NCBI GenBank assembly: GCA_028751875.1
Contig: CM054158.1
Coordinates: 6,535,361 to 6,599,360 of the forward strand
Length of the DNA stretch: 64,000 nt
From: Rapana venosa
Lineage: Eukaryota > Mollusca > Gastropoda > Neogastropoda > Muricidae
Direction: 5' to 3'
Shown: positions 1 through 9,958 of the stretch, in pieces
Layout of the letters: each line of letters begins with the position of its first letter
Position numbering within the stretch: position 1 is the stretch's first letter
Notes under the pieces: model-generated
The model's database searches: none
What the model saw: only the letters and a program-made list of their open reading frames with translations
What the model was told of the DNA's origin: nothing
Position numbers and translations under genes: made by a program

Positions 1-1216
1 ATCAGTTCTCGGCCCTGTTCTTTTCACTCTCTATACTGCTCCACTATCACATATAATAAACCGTCATCATATCAACCATCACTTTTATGCAGATGACTCT
101 CAGATTCAAAGTAGTGTTACACCTGAAAATCTGCCTTCTCTCTTGACAAAGATGGCCTACTGCTTTCAAGATATCCAAAACTGGATGATACAAAACAAGT
201 TACAGTTAAACGCAGATAAAACCGAAGCCATGCTTGTAGGGACCAAACACAAACTCTCTTCCATTACAACAACTTCAATAGAACTCGGCAATACATCAGT
301 CCCTTTATCCACTTCCGTGAAGTATCTAGGTGTCGTTATCGACAACACACTCACTATGAAAAAATTCATCACCCAGACCTGTCAGTCGTGCTACTATCAA
401 TTACGGCGTATAAGTGCAATTCGAAAGTACCTGTCCACTGATGCAACAGCCAAACTTGTCACTTCTCTCATTCTCTCACGTCTGGACTATTGCAATTCTC
501 TTTTAGCTGGTCTGCCAGCAACATCTATCCACTCCCTTCAACGTATACAAAACTCCGCAGCTCGACTAGTTCTCAGAAAGAAAAAATCTGAGCACATTAC
601 CCCTCTCTTGCGATCTCTCCACTGGCTGCCTGTGCCACAGAGAGTAGATTATAAGATCAGTACCCTCTGTTACAAATGTCTCCACAAAACTGCACCCTCC
701 TACCTATGTGAATGTCTTAACATGTACACTCCTTCACGTTCCCTCCGCTCTACTGCAGATACCTTGTGCCTACGAATACCTAGATTCAACCAATCCACTG
801 TTGGCCGCCGCTCATTCTCTATTTCTGGTCCATCCATCTGGAACAACCTTCCTCTCTCTCTTCGCCAGAAACCTAGTTATGACACTTTTAAATCCAGCCT
901 CAAGACATATTTATTTCAAACATAAGACTTCCCCTCCTCCTGTTTCATATCTAACCCATGTTCTATCACCCTGCTAAAGTATACGGCCTGTGCGAGTGTA
1001 TGTGTGCTTTTGAAAAACATTTGACTATCGAAACGTTATTTCATAGATTTTTTCTGCATTGCACCATGTTTGTAAATATCTGTTTGTTTAAACTTTTGAT
1101 TATTTATCATTGATTGCATGACTGTGTAAGATTAGGATGAATGCATGCGCTTTGATTTGTCTTTGCAAGATATAGCGCTATATAAGTTCCATTTATTATT
1201 ATTATTATTATTATTA
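1..1216 (+). mobile_element. CR1/L2/Jockey-like non-LTR retrotransposon, 3' part
   Basis: This is the 3' half of a LINE cut by the left window edge. It comprises a reverse-transcriptase C-terminal ORF (2-925), a ~220 bp 3' UTR and a tail made of a paired AGCGCT-type motif followed by (ATT)n (about 1144-1216). The same tail recurs at 7031, 13487, 13772, 41249 and 43541. The protein type, with the 'QNSAARLV' and 'HWLPV' blocks after the RT, is typical of CR1/L2/Jockey-group elements. The exact clade is not resolved. Confidence 0.85.
2..925 (+). CDS. LINE reverse transcriptase, C-terminal part (5' incomplete)
   Basis: The frame is open from base 2 to the stop at 923-925, so about 307 residues are visible. 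The FYADD catalytic motif (YADD at 86-97) marks the RT palm. The segments after it, including 'LQLNADKTEAM', 'VKYLGVVID' and '[13 protein letters not shown]', are the RT thumb and the C-terminal domain of CR1/L2/Jockey-type ORF2 proteins. The endonuclease and N-terminal RT motifs would lie left of the window. No stop or frameshift is seen, so the copy may be young. It probably lies in intergenic or intronic DNA near the minus-strand RS-RRM gene. Function: target-primed reverse transcription of its own RNA. Confidence 0.85.
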   Translation, partial: SVLGPVLFTLYTAPLSHIINRHHINHHFYADDSQIQSSVTPENLPSLLTKMAYCFQDIQNWMIQNKLQLNADKTEAMLVGTKHKLSSITTTSIELGNTSVPLSTSVKYLGVVIDNTLTMKKFITQTCQSCYYQLRRISAIRKYLSTDATAKLVTSLILSRLDYCNSLLAGLPATSIHSLQRIQNSAARLVLRKKKSEHITPLLRSLHWLPVPQRVDYKISTLCYKCLHKTAPSYLCECLNMYTPSRSLRSTADTLCLRIPRFNQSTVGRRSFSISGPSIWNNLPLSLRQKPSYDTFKSSLKTYLFQT

Positions 1217-1711
1217 TATACTTATTTCAGCAAGCACATGCTAGCAGGCTCCACCTCAAGCCTGATACATATAAATAATAGATCTATGGGCAAGCCTTGG
1301 CACTGTCTGTAAGTGTAACCACTTTTAAAACTACTAAGTCACACATCTGAGAGTAACTTTGACACTGACTGTATGCTCTTGTTTCAATCCTCCATATCAT
1401 AACACACACACAAACACACGCGCATCCAATTTGGGTGAAGTACAACCAGAATCTTAGATGTCTATGCTGAGTGGAATAGAGAACTGTTGCAAAAGAAAAT
1501 TAAAACATTCAATCTGTCAAAAGCTATCTATTATCAGAGGTGCATATCATGTTACAAAGAACGCCATACACACAGAAAAACAGGCACAATTGTCAAATGT
1601 AAGCACATATTCTGTGAAATTATTCATTTTGAACTGTAAAAATACAAATTGTGAAGGACTATTCTTAACGTATCCAATTTCAGTCACCTTTAACGAACAA
1701 CATTTGGCAAG
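1217..1711. other. Non-coding stretch, probably intron of the RS-RRM gene
   Basis: This lies between the LINE tail and the splice donor at 1712-1717. I looked for the next exon of the minus-strand gene, which should complete the RRM, and found none. Only a short (AC)n patch near 1402-1420 stands out. Confidence 0.5.
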
Positions 1712-1717
1712 ACTTAC

Positions 1718-2166
1718 TCTCCATCCATACGCTTGATGGCCTTTAAGGCATCCTCTTTGTGACGGTAGACAACAAAGGCAATGGGTGGCTGGGTGCGGGG
1801 CATCCACATATCAATAATGTCACCAAACCGGCCAAACTCCTCCTGGATATCCCGAGTTGATGTTGTCGACGACAGACTCCCCACATGGATGCGGGTACCT
1901 ACTCTGACACCAGTGTCTTCCCTGCTCCCGCTGCCCCCTCTGTGTCTGCGTTCTGGAGTGGATGGGGTGCGACTCCTGGACCGGGATCTCGGAGATCGGG
2001 ACCTTGACCTGGATCTCGATTTGGACTTGGACCTGGAGCGTGATCGGGAGTAGGAAGGGGTCCGTGAACGTGAGTGAGAGGAAGAGGATCTGGACTTGGA
2101 CTTGGACTTAGCCTTGTGGGGAGAGTGTGAGCGGGAGCGGGAGCGGGACCGAGATGGACTTCCCAT
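1718..2166 (-). CDS. SR-like protein with N-terminal RS region and RRM, first coding exon (partial)
   Basis: Translation starts at the ATG at 2166 and reads 149 codons plus 2 bases to a canonical donor (GTAAGT, plus-strand 1712-1717). Residues 1 to about 70 are dense in Arg-Ser and Lys-Ser dipeptides. The segment around 70-93 is an S/T/P/R-rich linker, and an RRM begins near residue 94 with RNP2-like 'IHVGSL' and RNP1-like 'IAFVVY'. The exon ends after '..KRMDGE', the same place relative to the RRM where the SRSF7-like gene in this window has its intron. RRM plus RS proteins bind pre-mRNA and promote spliceosome assembly in the nucleus. RS-before-RRM order recalls TRA2 or RNPS1, but the RRM matches neither clearly, so no symbol is given. 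Remaining exons are absent from the visible 1.7 kb and probably lie outside the window. Confidence 0.8.
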
Positions 2167-2454
2167 GATTCTTACAGGCTCCTGGATTCTCCTCCTTTAT
2201 TAATAACCTGGAATATGACATTTACAACAGTCACTGTCTGGAAAAATTGCAACTTATAACTATGATATTCATGTTCGCTCATGTCTGGATTTATTATTTT
2301 TGGGGAATAAATAGCAACAATAACAACAACAAAAGAAACTGACAAGATTTTGTGAAAATCTTGTGAACAGTCAGCCCATTCCAACTCATATAAAATTTGT
2401 AATTTACGCCACCATCTATTCCAACAATTTGTTTAAAAAATCATTTAAATCTAT
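2167..2454. other. Upstream flank or 5' UTR of the RS-RRM gene
   Basis: AT-rich sequence just 5' of the start codon at 2166 (minus-strand gene). I see no clear splice acceptor, TATA box or CpG-rich patch. It may contain the 5' UTR. Confidence 0.3.
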
Positions 2455-2772
2455 TTCCCCTCATAGGGATGCTGAGGGCCTGTCAGATTAGCATCCCCAC
2501 CTTTTGGAAATTCTGTGCTAGAAATTCCTTCTTTTCTATCCCTCTGTTTCTTCCTTGCTCCTTTTCTTCCTGTCACCACCTCCATTTTTTCCTGCCTCTT
2601 TGGTGCATTCTCCAGCCTTTTTTCCACAAAGACTTAAAAGATGACAATTCTCTCCCATGCTGAAGTTGGATGTGCTGGGCCTGACTTGTCAGGTGCTTAA
2701 GGGCAATGCAACACGTTTTTGCTCATACGACAAAAATAGTTGCTGTCCGAGTGTTTAACAAAGAAGAGGATT
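2455..2772 (+). repeat. Interspersed repeat family F, copy 1
   Basis: A ~310 bp element. It starts near 'gggatgctgagggcctgtcag', contains a 'ttctatccctctgtttctt' pyrimidine-rich block, and ends near 'gaagaag'. Three other copies in the same orientation are at 21826, 32683 and 39863. It has no ORF and no recognised tRNA head. The family is not identified. Confidence 0.75.
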
Positions 2773-3863
2773 TAAAGTTATTTAATATCCTAAAGAATTA
2801 CAACAGACAAAAATATATAAGGAATAAAAAGGCAGAAAAAATATTTTAAAATTCAAATATATCAAAAAAATAAGTATATTTAAACACAAATTAAGTTTTA
2901 ACCAATTTGACCAAGCATGAGGTAGCAAATACAAATAAATATTAGAATATGACATATACACAAATCAACCAATTTAGCTCTATCACTACGTTAAGGGAGA
3001 GAACCCCCTCTTTCCCAGTACACATGTGCTTCAAATGTGCATTTGAATGTTTATTGTAAACCCACTGTTAGCCAGTAGTGGTTGTTAATGGAGGGAAGGG
3101 TTAGTAGATGGCTGGTTATCTATAGCAGGTTACCTGTAAGGCAAAGGTTAATTAAGCAAACAAAAATTTATAGAACTGTAAATGTGTAATACATCAAACT
3201 TTGAAAATGACACTTGACAGAGAGATAGGGAGACTCGTAGACCTAGACCAGAGTTATAGAGAGAACTCTGAAGTTAGAGGCCGCTGACAGCACTGGCCCA
3301 GAAGGACATAGACAGTAAATCACTAAATGTAATCAAAACAACAACAAATTACTTAATTAGCCTTTAGGCATATATGTACATAAAGTGGGTTGCTGATCAA
3401 TCAGTGATCAATAATGAGAACACAGTATACTGTATAGTTGTGACAAACAAATGCAAATAACAAATCCACAGTTGAAACTAACTACTGGAAACAACAACAA
3501 AAAGGACAACAAACAAAACTTAGGACAACTGACATCATAGTGAATCTCATTAAAAGGTTTTGCATTAACTTAATTATTTTTTAAAACATTAATTAAGTAT
3601 AACTCTTAGGTTTTGTTTCTGCCTATTGTAAATATTATTATTAAAGGCAGGACAACATAAAACAAAACCTACTTCATCTTCTGTTGCTTCAGTACATATC
3701 AATGACATCATTCATACTCATAGGAAATAAATGTATCACCATCACTAGTAAAGTAGTATCAGACTGAGAGTCAATGGATGCACTCTGTATCTAAGTTTAT
3801 GAACATTAGTTTTAGAGAGAAAAAACCAAACATCAGAGACTAAGAGAGAGAACCTCAGAAAGT
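2773..3863. other. AT-rich sequence, nothing recognised
   Basis: About 1.1 kb of AT-rich DNA with no ORF of note, no repeat shared within the window and no RNA gene. It lies between repeat F and a compound microsatellite. Confidence 0.5.
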
Positions 3864-3909
<46 letters not shown>

Positions 3910-3910
3910 G

Positions 3911-3976
<66 letters not shown>

Positions 3977-4003
3977 GGGACTGAGAAAAAGAGATGTGGG
4001 CCA

Positions 4004-4059
<56 letters not shown>

Positions 4060-4068
4060 TGTGTTGTG
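3864..4068. repeat. Compound microsatellite (GT)n-(GA)n-(GT)n
   Basis: (TG)n at about 3864-3910, GAGA/CAGAGA at 3916-3976, then (TG)n at about 4007-4068. Reading frames through it are repeat artefacts. Confidence 0.95.
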
Positions 4069-4137
4069 TACTTTTAAAAATTTATTCCTTTTATTTTGAA
4101 GCACTCATATCTTTTTTTTTTTTAATCCAGTGTGCAT

Positions 4138-5690
4138 CTATCTATCTATCTATCTGTCCCGTAGTCTGACGACCATGGGGGCACCCTCAACGACTCAACA
4201 ACCAGTTCCCTCCATTCCTCTCTCTGTTCTGCCTTTCTCAGGGTTTTGTTGAGTTCTAGGCCTGTCCATTCGCTGATGTTATCCTCCCAGCTCTTCCTTG
4301 GTCTGCCTCTTCTTCTTCCTCCTTGGACAGTGCCCTGTAAAATTGTCTTTGCAAGTCCTTTGGATCTTGTGACATGCCCATACCATTTAAGTTTACGCTT
4401 TTTCACGATCGTTAGAAGGTTCTCATAGGGTCCAATGGTTTGCTGGATTCTGTTATGCACGCTTTCGTTGCTTATGTGGTCTTTGTAGGAGATGCCAAGG
4501 AGTCTCTGAAAGCATCTCATCTCCACCGCCTGTACTCTTCTCTCCAAATCTGCAGTCAGGGTCCATGATTCACAGGCATACAGAAATATGGATATGACAA
4601 GGGAGCGCATTAGTCTGATCTTGGAGATAAGTGAGATATTTTTATCTCTCCAGATGGTGTTTAGTTTTGACAGTGCTGTTATTGTCTGTGCAGTCCTGCA
4701 TACTACTTCTGGCTTGGATCCCTGGTCTGATACAATGGCTCCCAGGTACTTGAAGCTTTGAACTGTTTCCAGCTTCTGGTCATTAACCCTGATATCAGTG
4801 CTAATGCCGTTGGTGTTATTAGTCATCAGTTTGGTCTTCTCTGCACTGATTTCCATGCCGTATGTTTTGGAGGCCTTATTCAGGTGTTCTGTTAGGCTGG
4901 CAAGCTCTTTTTCTGATCCTGCTATTCCATCAATGTCATCTGCGAAGCGGAGGTTTGTGATCGTTCTGCCACCAATGCTGACTGATCCTTCATGATGTTC
5001 CAGTGCATCAGCCATGATTCTCTCAAGGAAGATGTTGAAAAGAGTGGGTGAGAATAGACAGCCCTGCCTTACTAGTTACACCAACTGTTGTTCGAAACCA
5101 TTCTCCAATGTTGTTGTTGTAGTACACTGCACTGGTGGCCTCGCTGTACAGCTGTTTGATGACTCTGATCAGGTTTGCATTGATGCTGTACAAATTCATG
5201 GTTGCCCACAAAGCTGCATGCCACACCCTGTCAAATGCCTTCTTAAAATCGATAAATACATGGTAAAGGTCTTGTTGATGTTGAAGGTACCGCTCACATA
5301 GTATTCTGAGGTTGAATATCTGTTTTGTTGTGCTGCGCCCTGCTCTGAAACCTGCTTGTTCCTCAGCAATGATGGTCTCTGCTTGTGGCTTCAGTCTATT
5401 CAATATTATCTGCAGCATGACCTTGCTTGGGTGGCATATGAGGCTGATTGTGCGGTAATTATGGCATTGTTGTAGATTTCCTTTCTTGGGGAGGGTGATG
5501 ATGAGTGACTGTGTCCATGGTGTTGGCCATTTTCCTGTCTGCCAGATCTTGTTGCAGATTCTTAGTAGGGTCCTGATCATGGCTTCCCCTCCAGCTTGAA
5601 CCAACTCAGCTGGAATGTTGTCAGCCCCTGCTGACTTCCCCTTTTTCAGCGATCTGACTGCTGTTTCCACTTCTTCTCGGAGTGTGCATG
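4138..5690 (-). mobile_element. RTE-like non-LTR retrotransposon, 5'-truncated and frameshifted
   Basis: The element reads on the minus strand and ends in a short (GATA)n tail (plus strand 4138-4157). Its 5' end breaks off near 5690 inside a SINE C remnant. It carries RT blocks including 'ADNIPAELVQ', 'GFRAGRST' and 'FIDFKKAFDRVWH', a catalytic FADD box, and a C-terminal 'WYGHV' and 'GRRRGRPRKSW' region. These are typical of RTE-type elements. There is no endonuclease domain in the copy. Confidence 0.85.
4146..5690 (-). pseudogene. Reverse transcriptase of the RTE-like LINE (broken)
   Basis: Two overlapping minus-strand frames carry one RT. The upstream part runs to about 5085 and the downstream part from about 5060 to the stop at 4146-4148. 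The break lies in the stretch that should read G-V-R-Q-G-C, where a few extra bases (a short repeat around 5070-5080) shift the frame. The downstream part has the FADD catalytic site. The stop codon is supplied by the (GATA)n tail itself, so there is essentially no 3' UTR. The copy lacks its N-terminus and is not functional. Confidence 0.85.
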
Positions 5691-5862
5691 CATGCAACCA
5701 GTGTGCATGCAATTTGTTAATTTTGTCATTTGTTCTCATAGGCACAAGAAATGGCCTACTCTACTGGAAAGTGGAACGGGTTTTATTTTTATCATGTGCC
5801 TAAGATGTTCTGTGTGTGAGTACATGGGGCCTCAGTTTATACTAGTCTTGTGTATGTGTTGC
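5691..5862 (+). repeat. SINE C remnant (degenerate)
   Basis: Diverged copy of the SINE C body, with 'aatggcctactc', 'agatgttctg' and 'ggggcctcagtttata' blocks recognisable. The RTE-like LINE abuts its left side. Confidence 0.6.
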
Positions 5863-6078
5863 ACACAAACATACAAACGTGCAAGCTTTACATATAATAA
5901 TTGCCATATCCATGCATGTACATTGTGTGCTCTGATGCAAACTGCAACACTACTTAAAGTGCTTTAGAGGGTGTTTTTTTTAAACTGTGCATGCAAAGTG
6001 GAAAGAAGCAAATTGTTTCATTAAAATTCATCCATCCAGGGTTGTTTTTTTTAAGGTCTGGCAGCTTATCATTGATCC

Positions 6079-6184
6079 CCCCCCCCCCCCCCCCCCCCCT
6101 CCAGTTCACAAATAGTGTGATTTTTACACAGTTCCTGCCCTCAACCTCACCCCCCCCCCCCCAAAAAAAAAAAAAAAAAAAAAA
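6079..6184 (+). repeat. Poly-C and C/A homopolymer tracts
   Basis: A ~22 bp poly-C tract (6079-6100) and a second C-run followed by a ~22 bp A-run (6150-6184). They flank 50 bp of ordinary sequence. Their length in the assembly may be unreliable. Confidence 0.85.
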
Positions 6185-7030
6185 GTTAAGGTAGCTGCAT
6201 TCCCACTCATGAATTTGGATATTACTTTAAATTCTTCTGAAGATGATCAAGGTTGAAAACCAAAAGTATTGCACACTGCTGGGCCCATCGACTAGTCCTC
6301 TATCGACACGTGGGCAAACTACAATCATGGCCGATCGTCTAACGCTAACAGACGTAGTTTATCTCCCGTTCCGATTCTTAAATTTTTAAGCGATCTATTT
6401 CGGGGTAAAACATTACAGTTGTGTGTTTGTATCTATAAGACGATGAAATATGTCATAATTCGATATGCCAAGAATCAAAATCCAAAGGACAATTCACACA
6501 TGTATGCTCAAAGTTGATTAAAATTTTGTCCTGTGGACTGTGTCCGTTGACAGAACTCGCCTCATTGCTGTCTACCACTGAATCAAAAAAGCAATAAATC
6601 TAAAGACACCCACAAACAGCAAATTAGCAATAATACATAATCTACAAAATACATCCAAATCATTAAAACAGGAACGAACCCGGAAGATTATAACTATCGT
6701 TGTGTTTTGATCTTCAGCCTTGGCACAGCTCTTGTTGACCAGCCCAACGAATGAAACAGAACTTCACAGTTGATATTTTTGTAATTTTAAGTCTTCACAA
6801 TTTTATTTTTCTGGGTTGAAATACATATCTCAAAACTCTATACTTAATTATTAGAATTTGAAAAAGTTAAATATTTATGAATCTTTTGAAGGATTCTACC
6901 AATCCTATTATTTATTTCCCGGTTTTCCCGTATTTCGGAACAAAATGCGATTTTTATTTAACTCACCCAAGGGCACGTGTTTGGGGATTCAAAGCAAATA
7001 CTACTAAAGCGCTTTTTCAATGTTCTTTTG
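6185..7030. other. Low-copy AT-rich DNA, nothing recognised
   Basis: No ORF longer than shadow length, no splice-coherent exon and no window-internal repeat seen. Confidence 0.5.
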
Positions 7031-7141
7031 TTCTAAACATGAATAATAATAATAATAATAATAAATAATAATAATAATAATGTATGGAATTTATATAGCA
7101 CTGAATCTTGTAAAGCAACAAATCAAAGCGCTCAGATTAAA
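7031..7141 (-). repeat. Isolated CR1-like LINE 3' tail
   Basis: (AAT)n followed by the reverse complement of the LINE tail with both AGCGCT motifs, without any RT sequence. It is either a severely 5'-truncated LINE copy or a short element using the same tail. Confidence 0.75.
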
Positions 7142-7157
7142 ATAAAAAAAATTATAT

Positions 7158-7480
7158 CGAGGATAATAGAATAAGTACTTATTGCTTTTTTACCACCAGT
7201 CTCCGTGTGTATTTAAAATTTTGTCATCCGTTTCCACCGGCGCACAATGGCCTACTCTTTCGAAAAGCGGAACAGGATTTAACGTGTGCGCAAGATGTTC
7301 TGCATGAGTTCGCACACGGGGCCTCGGTTTATAGTCTCATCTGAAGAACTTTGATATTCAGTTGATTTTTTTTGTCAAACTGGGAAGAAAGGGCGAGGCT
7401 GGGAATCGAACCCAAAACCTCACGGTTTACTTGTTGGCAGGCAAACGTCTTAACCATCCTGCCACCTTCCTTCTTTTTGC
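7158..7480 (+). repeat. SINE with C body and D-type tRNA head
   Basis: It starts 'gaggataatagaataag', contains the C body ('cgcacaatggcctactc') and the core ('cacacggggcctcggttta'). It ends in a tRNA-like head read on the minus strand (box B 'GGTTCGATTCCC', seen here at 7393-7404 in complement). In other copies this body carries another head, so the copy is a mosaic. Confidence 0.8.
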
Positions 7481-7555
7481 CACCTTCCTTCTTTAGGTCC
7501 TATGGTGCAATATTCCTCAGCAGTTCCCATAAAAATTGAACAGCCTCTGTGGTAG

Positions 7556-8205
7556 TTTATGGAGGGATTCGCAATCCCAGCCAGTGCTCTGCCAAGCGGA
7601 TTTGTGTCGCCACTGAGCTGTCAAAGCAGACTTTGATTACAATACAGTTATACTTTAAAAAAAACAACAACACACAAACAAAACAAAAAACAACAACAAA
7701 ACATAACAACCCATGTCTTGGGGAAATTTTGATAAAAGGATTTTTTTTAATGGATCAGTTATTAGCCATGATCCCCCCCCCCCCCCCCCCCTCCCCATCT
7801 TTAGATCATCTATATAATTATACAAAAGGACTCAATCATGAAGATTCTCAGTCTTCAGAAGTCTCTAGCCTTATGACCCTCATTATACTGACGGGGAAAT
7901 GACCCATAGTTATAATATGTTATAGTGGTTATTGATGACAATAAGACACTATTAGGACATGGTTTGGATTATGTAAACAACTATATGTAGCCACTTTAAA
8001 CATTCATTGATGCTGTCACAGGCTTTAAATCTGTAAAAGCCAAGTTTCTTTAACTTGTTGTTGTTTTTTGTTTTGTTTGTGTGTTGTTGTTGGGTTTTTA
8101 AAAAAAAGTATAACTGTATTGTAATCAACGTCTGCTTTGACAGATCAGTGGCCTCACAAATCTGCATCACAGAGCACTGGCTGGGATTGCGAATCCCTCC
8201 ATAAA
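7556..8205. mobile_element. Fold-back element with ~150 bp inverted arms
   Basis: The left arm is 7556-7704 and the right arm 8054-8205. The outer ends read 'tttatggagggattcgcaat' and its complement. The arms match over the outer ~25 bp and again through the 'cttgattacaatacagttat'-type and AC-rich inner parts. The interior of about 350 bp holds a poly-C tract (7774-7791) and no ORF. I found no clear target-site duplication. It may be a MITE or fold-back DNA transposon, or a simple inverted duplication. Confidence 0.7.
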
Positions 8206-8802
8206 GTGAAAATGGATCATCGTTGTTTCAAATCAGATGTATTGTCTACTCCACTTTTAAATGGTCTGGTACATATTTCATTCCTAATAAACAGCACTTT
8301 CCTCGATTATAAGGGTTGTTTTAGAAGTAAAATTGATGTTAAGTGCACCTTCTCAGTCTTTTCTATTCAGTTTTGAAGAAAGGCTATGCCGTCAGTTAGT
8401 AACTCCATCACCAAGCATTTGTAGCTGTTTATGAACAGAGGCTACAGACAGCTCAACATTTCTCTTAACTGATTTCTATTTGTAATCTAGGAATCTCACT
8501 CAGAATTTCTGTCAATAAAGGAAGCAATGAGAGAAACGGTTATGTCCAGGCTGAAACCTGTACAGAAAACCAAAAATATCCCCATGAGGACTCAAGACTC
8601 AAGAATACTTTATTATCTCAATAGAGAAATTATGAGTGGCATCTTAAGATTACACAACATACTGTAAACAATCTATACATGAAATATAACACACATCATA
8701 AAAGTTGACAGCACTTGATGTCACACCCATTCCCACACCACACACACAATGAACCCACATGCACACACCCCCACACAACACACACACACACGCAAGCTAA
8801 AG
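8206..8802. other. Non-coding, with a tail-like repeat fragment
   Basis: No gene seen. At 8590-8640 'actcaagactcaagaatac' followed by 'tttattatctcaatag' resembles the (TCAAG)n-TTTTATT repeat ends at 45867 and 55110. An (AC)n-rich patch lies at 8738-8792. Confidence 0.45.
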
Positions 8803-8881
8803 TATGAAAGCACCCCAGGAACAGAAAATCAGAACAGAGGAAAAAGGAAGAACAAGGCAAGGAAAGGAAACTGCAAGCAAC

Positions 8882-8931
<50 letters not shown>

Positions 8932-9045
8932 ATGCATGCTCAATGATTCATGTCCATTACAATAGCAGTAGGAAAACAAAAATTCCCTATTCAGTACCCC
9001 TGAGACTGTGAATGTGATTATATCACTTCGTAGTTGCTGACAGGA
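8803..9045 (+). repeat. Duplicated GA-repeat segment, copy 1 (uninterrupted)
   Basis: The segment runs from 'aagtatgaaagcacc' through a (GA)n microsatellite (8884-8929) to 'ttgctgacagga'. Copy 2 is at 9475-9958 with a SINE inside it. A more diverged third copy of the right half is at 49673-49800. Confidence 0.85.
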
Positions 9046-9474
9046 GCAACTGAAATATGATCTCCATTTAAAAAAAAAGGCACTGGAGTTTCTCTAAGCA
9101 CAATTACAGTCTACCTTCCTGTGGGCATGTGAGACATGAAGTCCGATGGTTGATCTAGAAAGAAGACTAGTTTAAACTGTGGCCTTGAAATTACCTGTTA
9201 TCACGAGATATTATCAATGTTAGAAATATATAGTGTATTTTAATAGACAACAGAATTATCCCATTTATCCAATAAATCATTGATCCATATGAAGTTACTT
9301 TTACTTAACTATTGACCAGAGGGGAAAAAACAATGTAGAAGAAGGAGGAGGAGGAAAACAAGAAGACAGAAGAATTAAAATAAATTGGCAATGTTCCGAA
9401 TTGATGTCAGTATCACGTGTTCTTGTTGACATAGCCCAAACGATGAATATAAGACTGAAGAAAAGCCGAGATGC

Positions 9475-9786
9475 TGAAGTATGAAAGCACTACAGGAAAA
9501 GAAAATCAGAAAAGAAGAAAAAGGAAGAAGAGGCAAGGAAAGGAAACTACAACAACAGAGAAAGAGAGAGAGAGATTTTATATATTATTTTATTCTTTTA
9601 TATCAGGATAATGGAATAAGCACTTATGTGCTTTTTTACATCCAGTCCCCGTGTGTATGCGGTTTTGTAAATTCTGTCATCTGTTCCCACCAGCACACAA
9701 TGGCCTACTCTTACCAAAACGTGTGCGCAAGATGTGCGCAAGATGTGCGTGTGTTGGCACATGGGGCCTCGGTTTATAGTCTCATC

Positions 9787-9850
<64 letters not shown>

Positions 9851-9958
9851 ATGCATGTTATTCATGTCCATTACAATAGCAGTAGGAAAACAAAAATCCC
9901 TTTTCAGTATGCCTGAGACTATGCAAGTGATTGTATCACTTCTAGTTGCTGACAGGAT
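9475..9958 (+). repeat. Duplicated GA-repeat segment, copy 2 (SINE-interrupted)
   Basis: Matches 8803-9045 on both sides. Its (GA)n tract is split at about 9573-9789 by a SINE C copy, so copy 1 serves as the empty-site version. Confidence 0.85.
9573..9789 (+). mobile_element. SINE C copy inserted in a (GA)n tract
   Basis: It runs from the A/T-rich 'attcttttatatcaggataa' end through 'cagtccccgtgtgtatgcgg' to the core 'catggggcctcggtttatag'. There is no tRNA head on this copy, so it stops at the core. Confidence 0.85.

Noticed and set aside
1781..2053. Plus-strand ORF rich in Asp-Leu-Asp
   Set aside because: It is the antisense shadow of the RS-coding exon on the minus strand.
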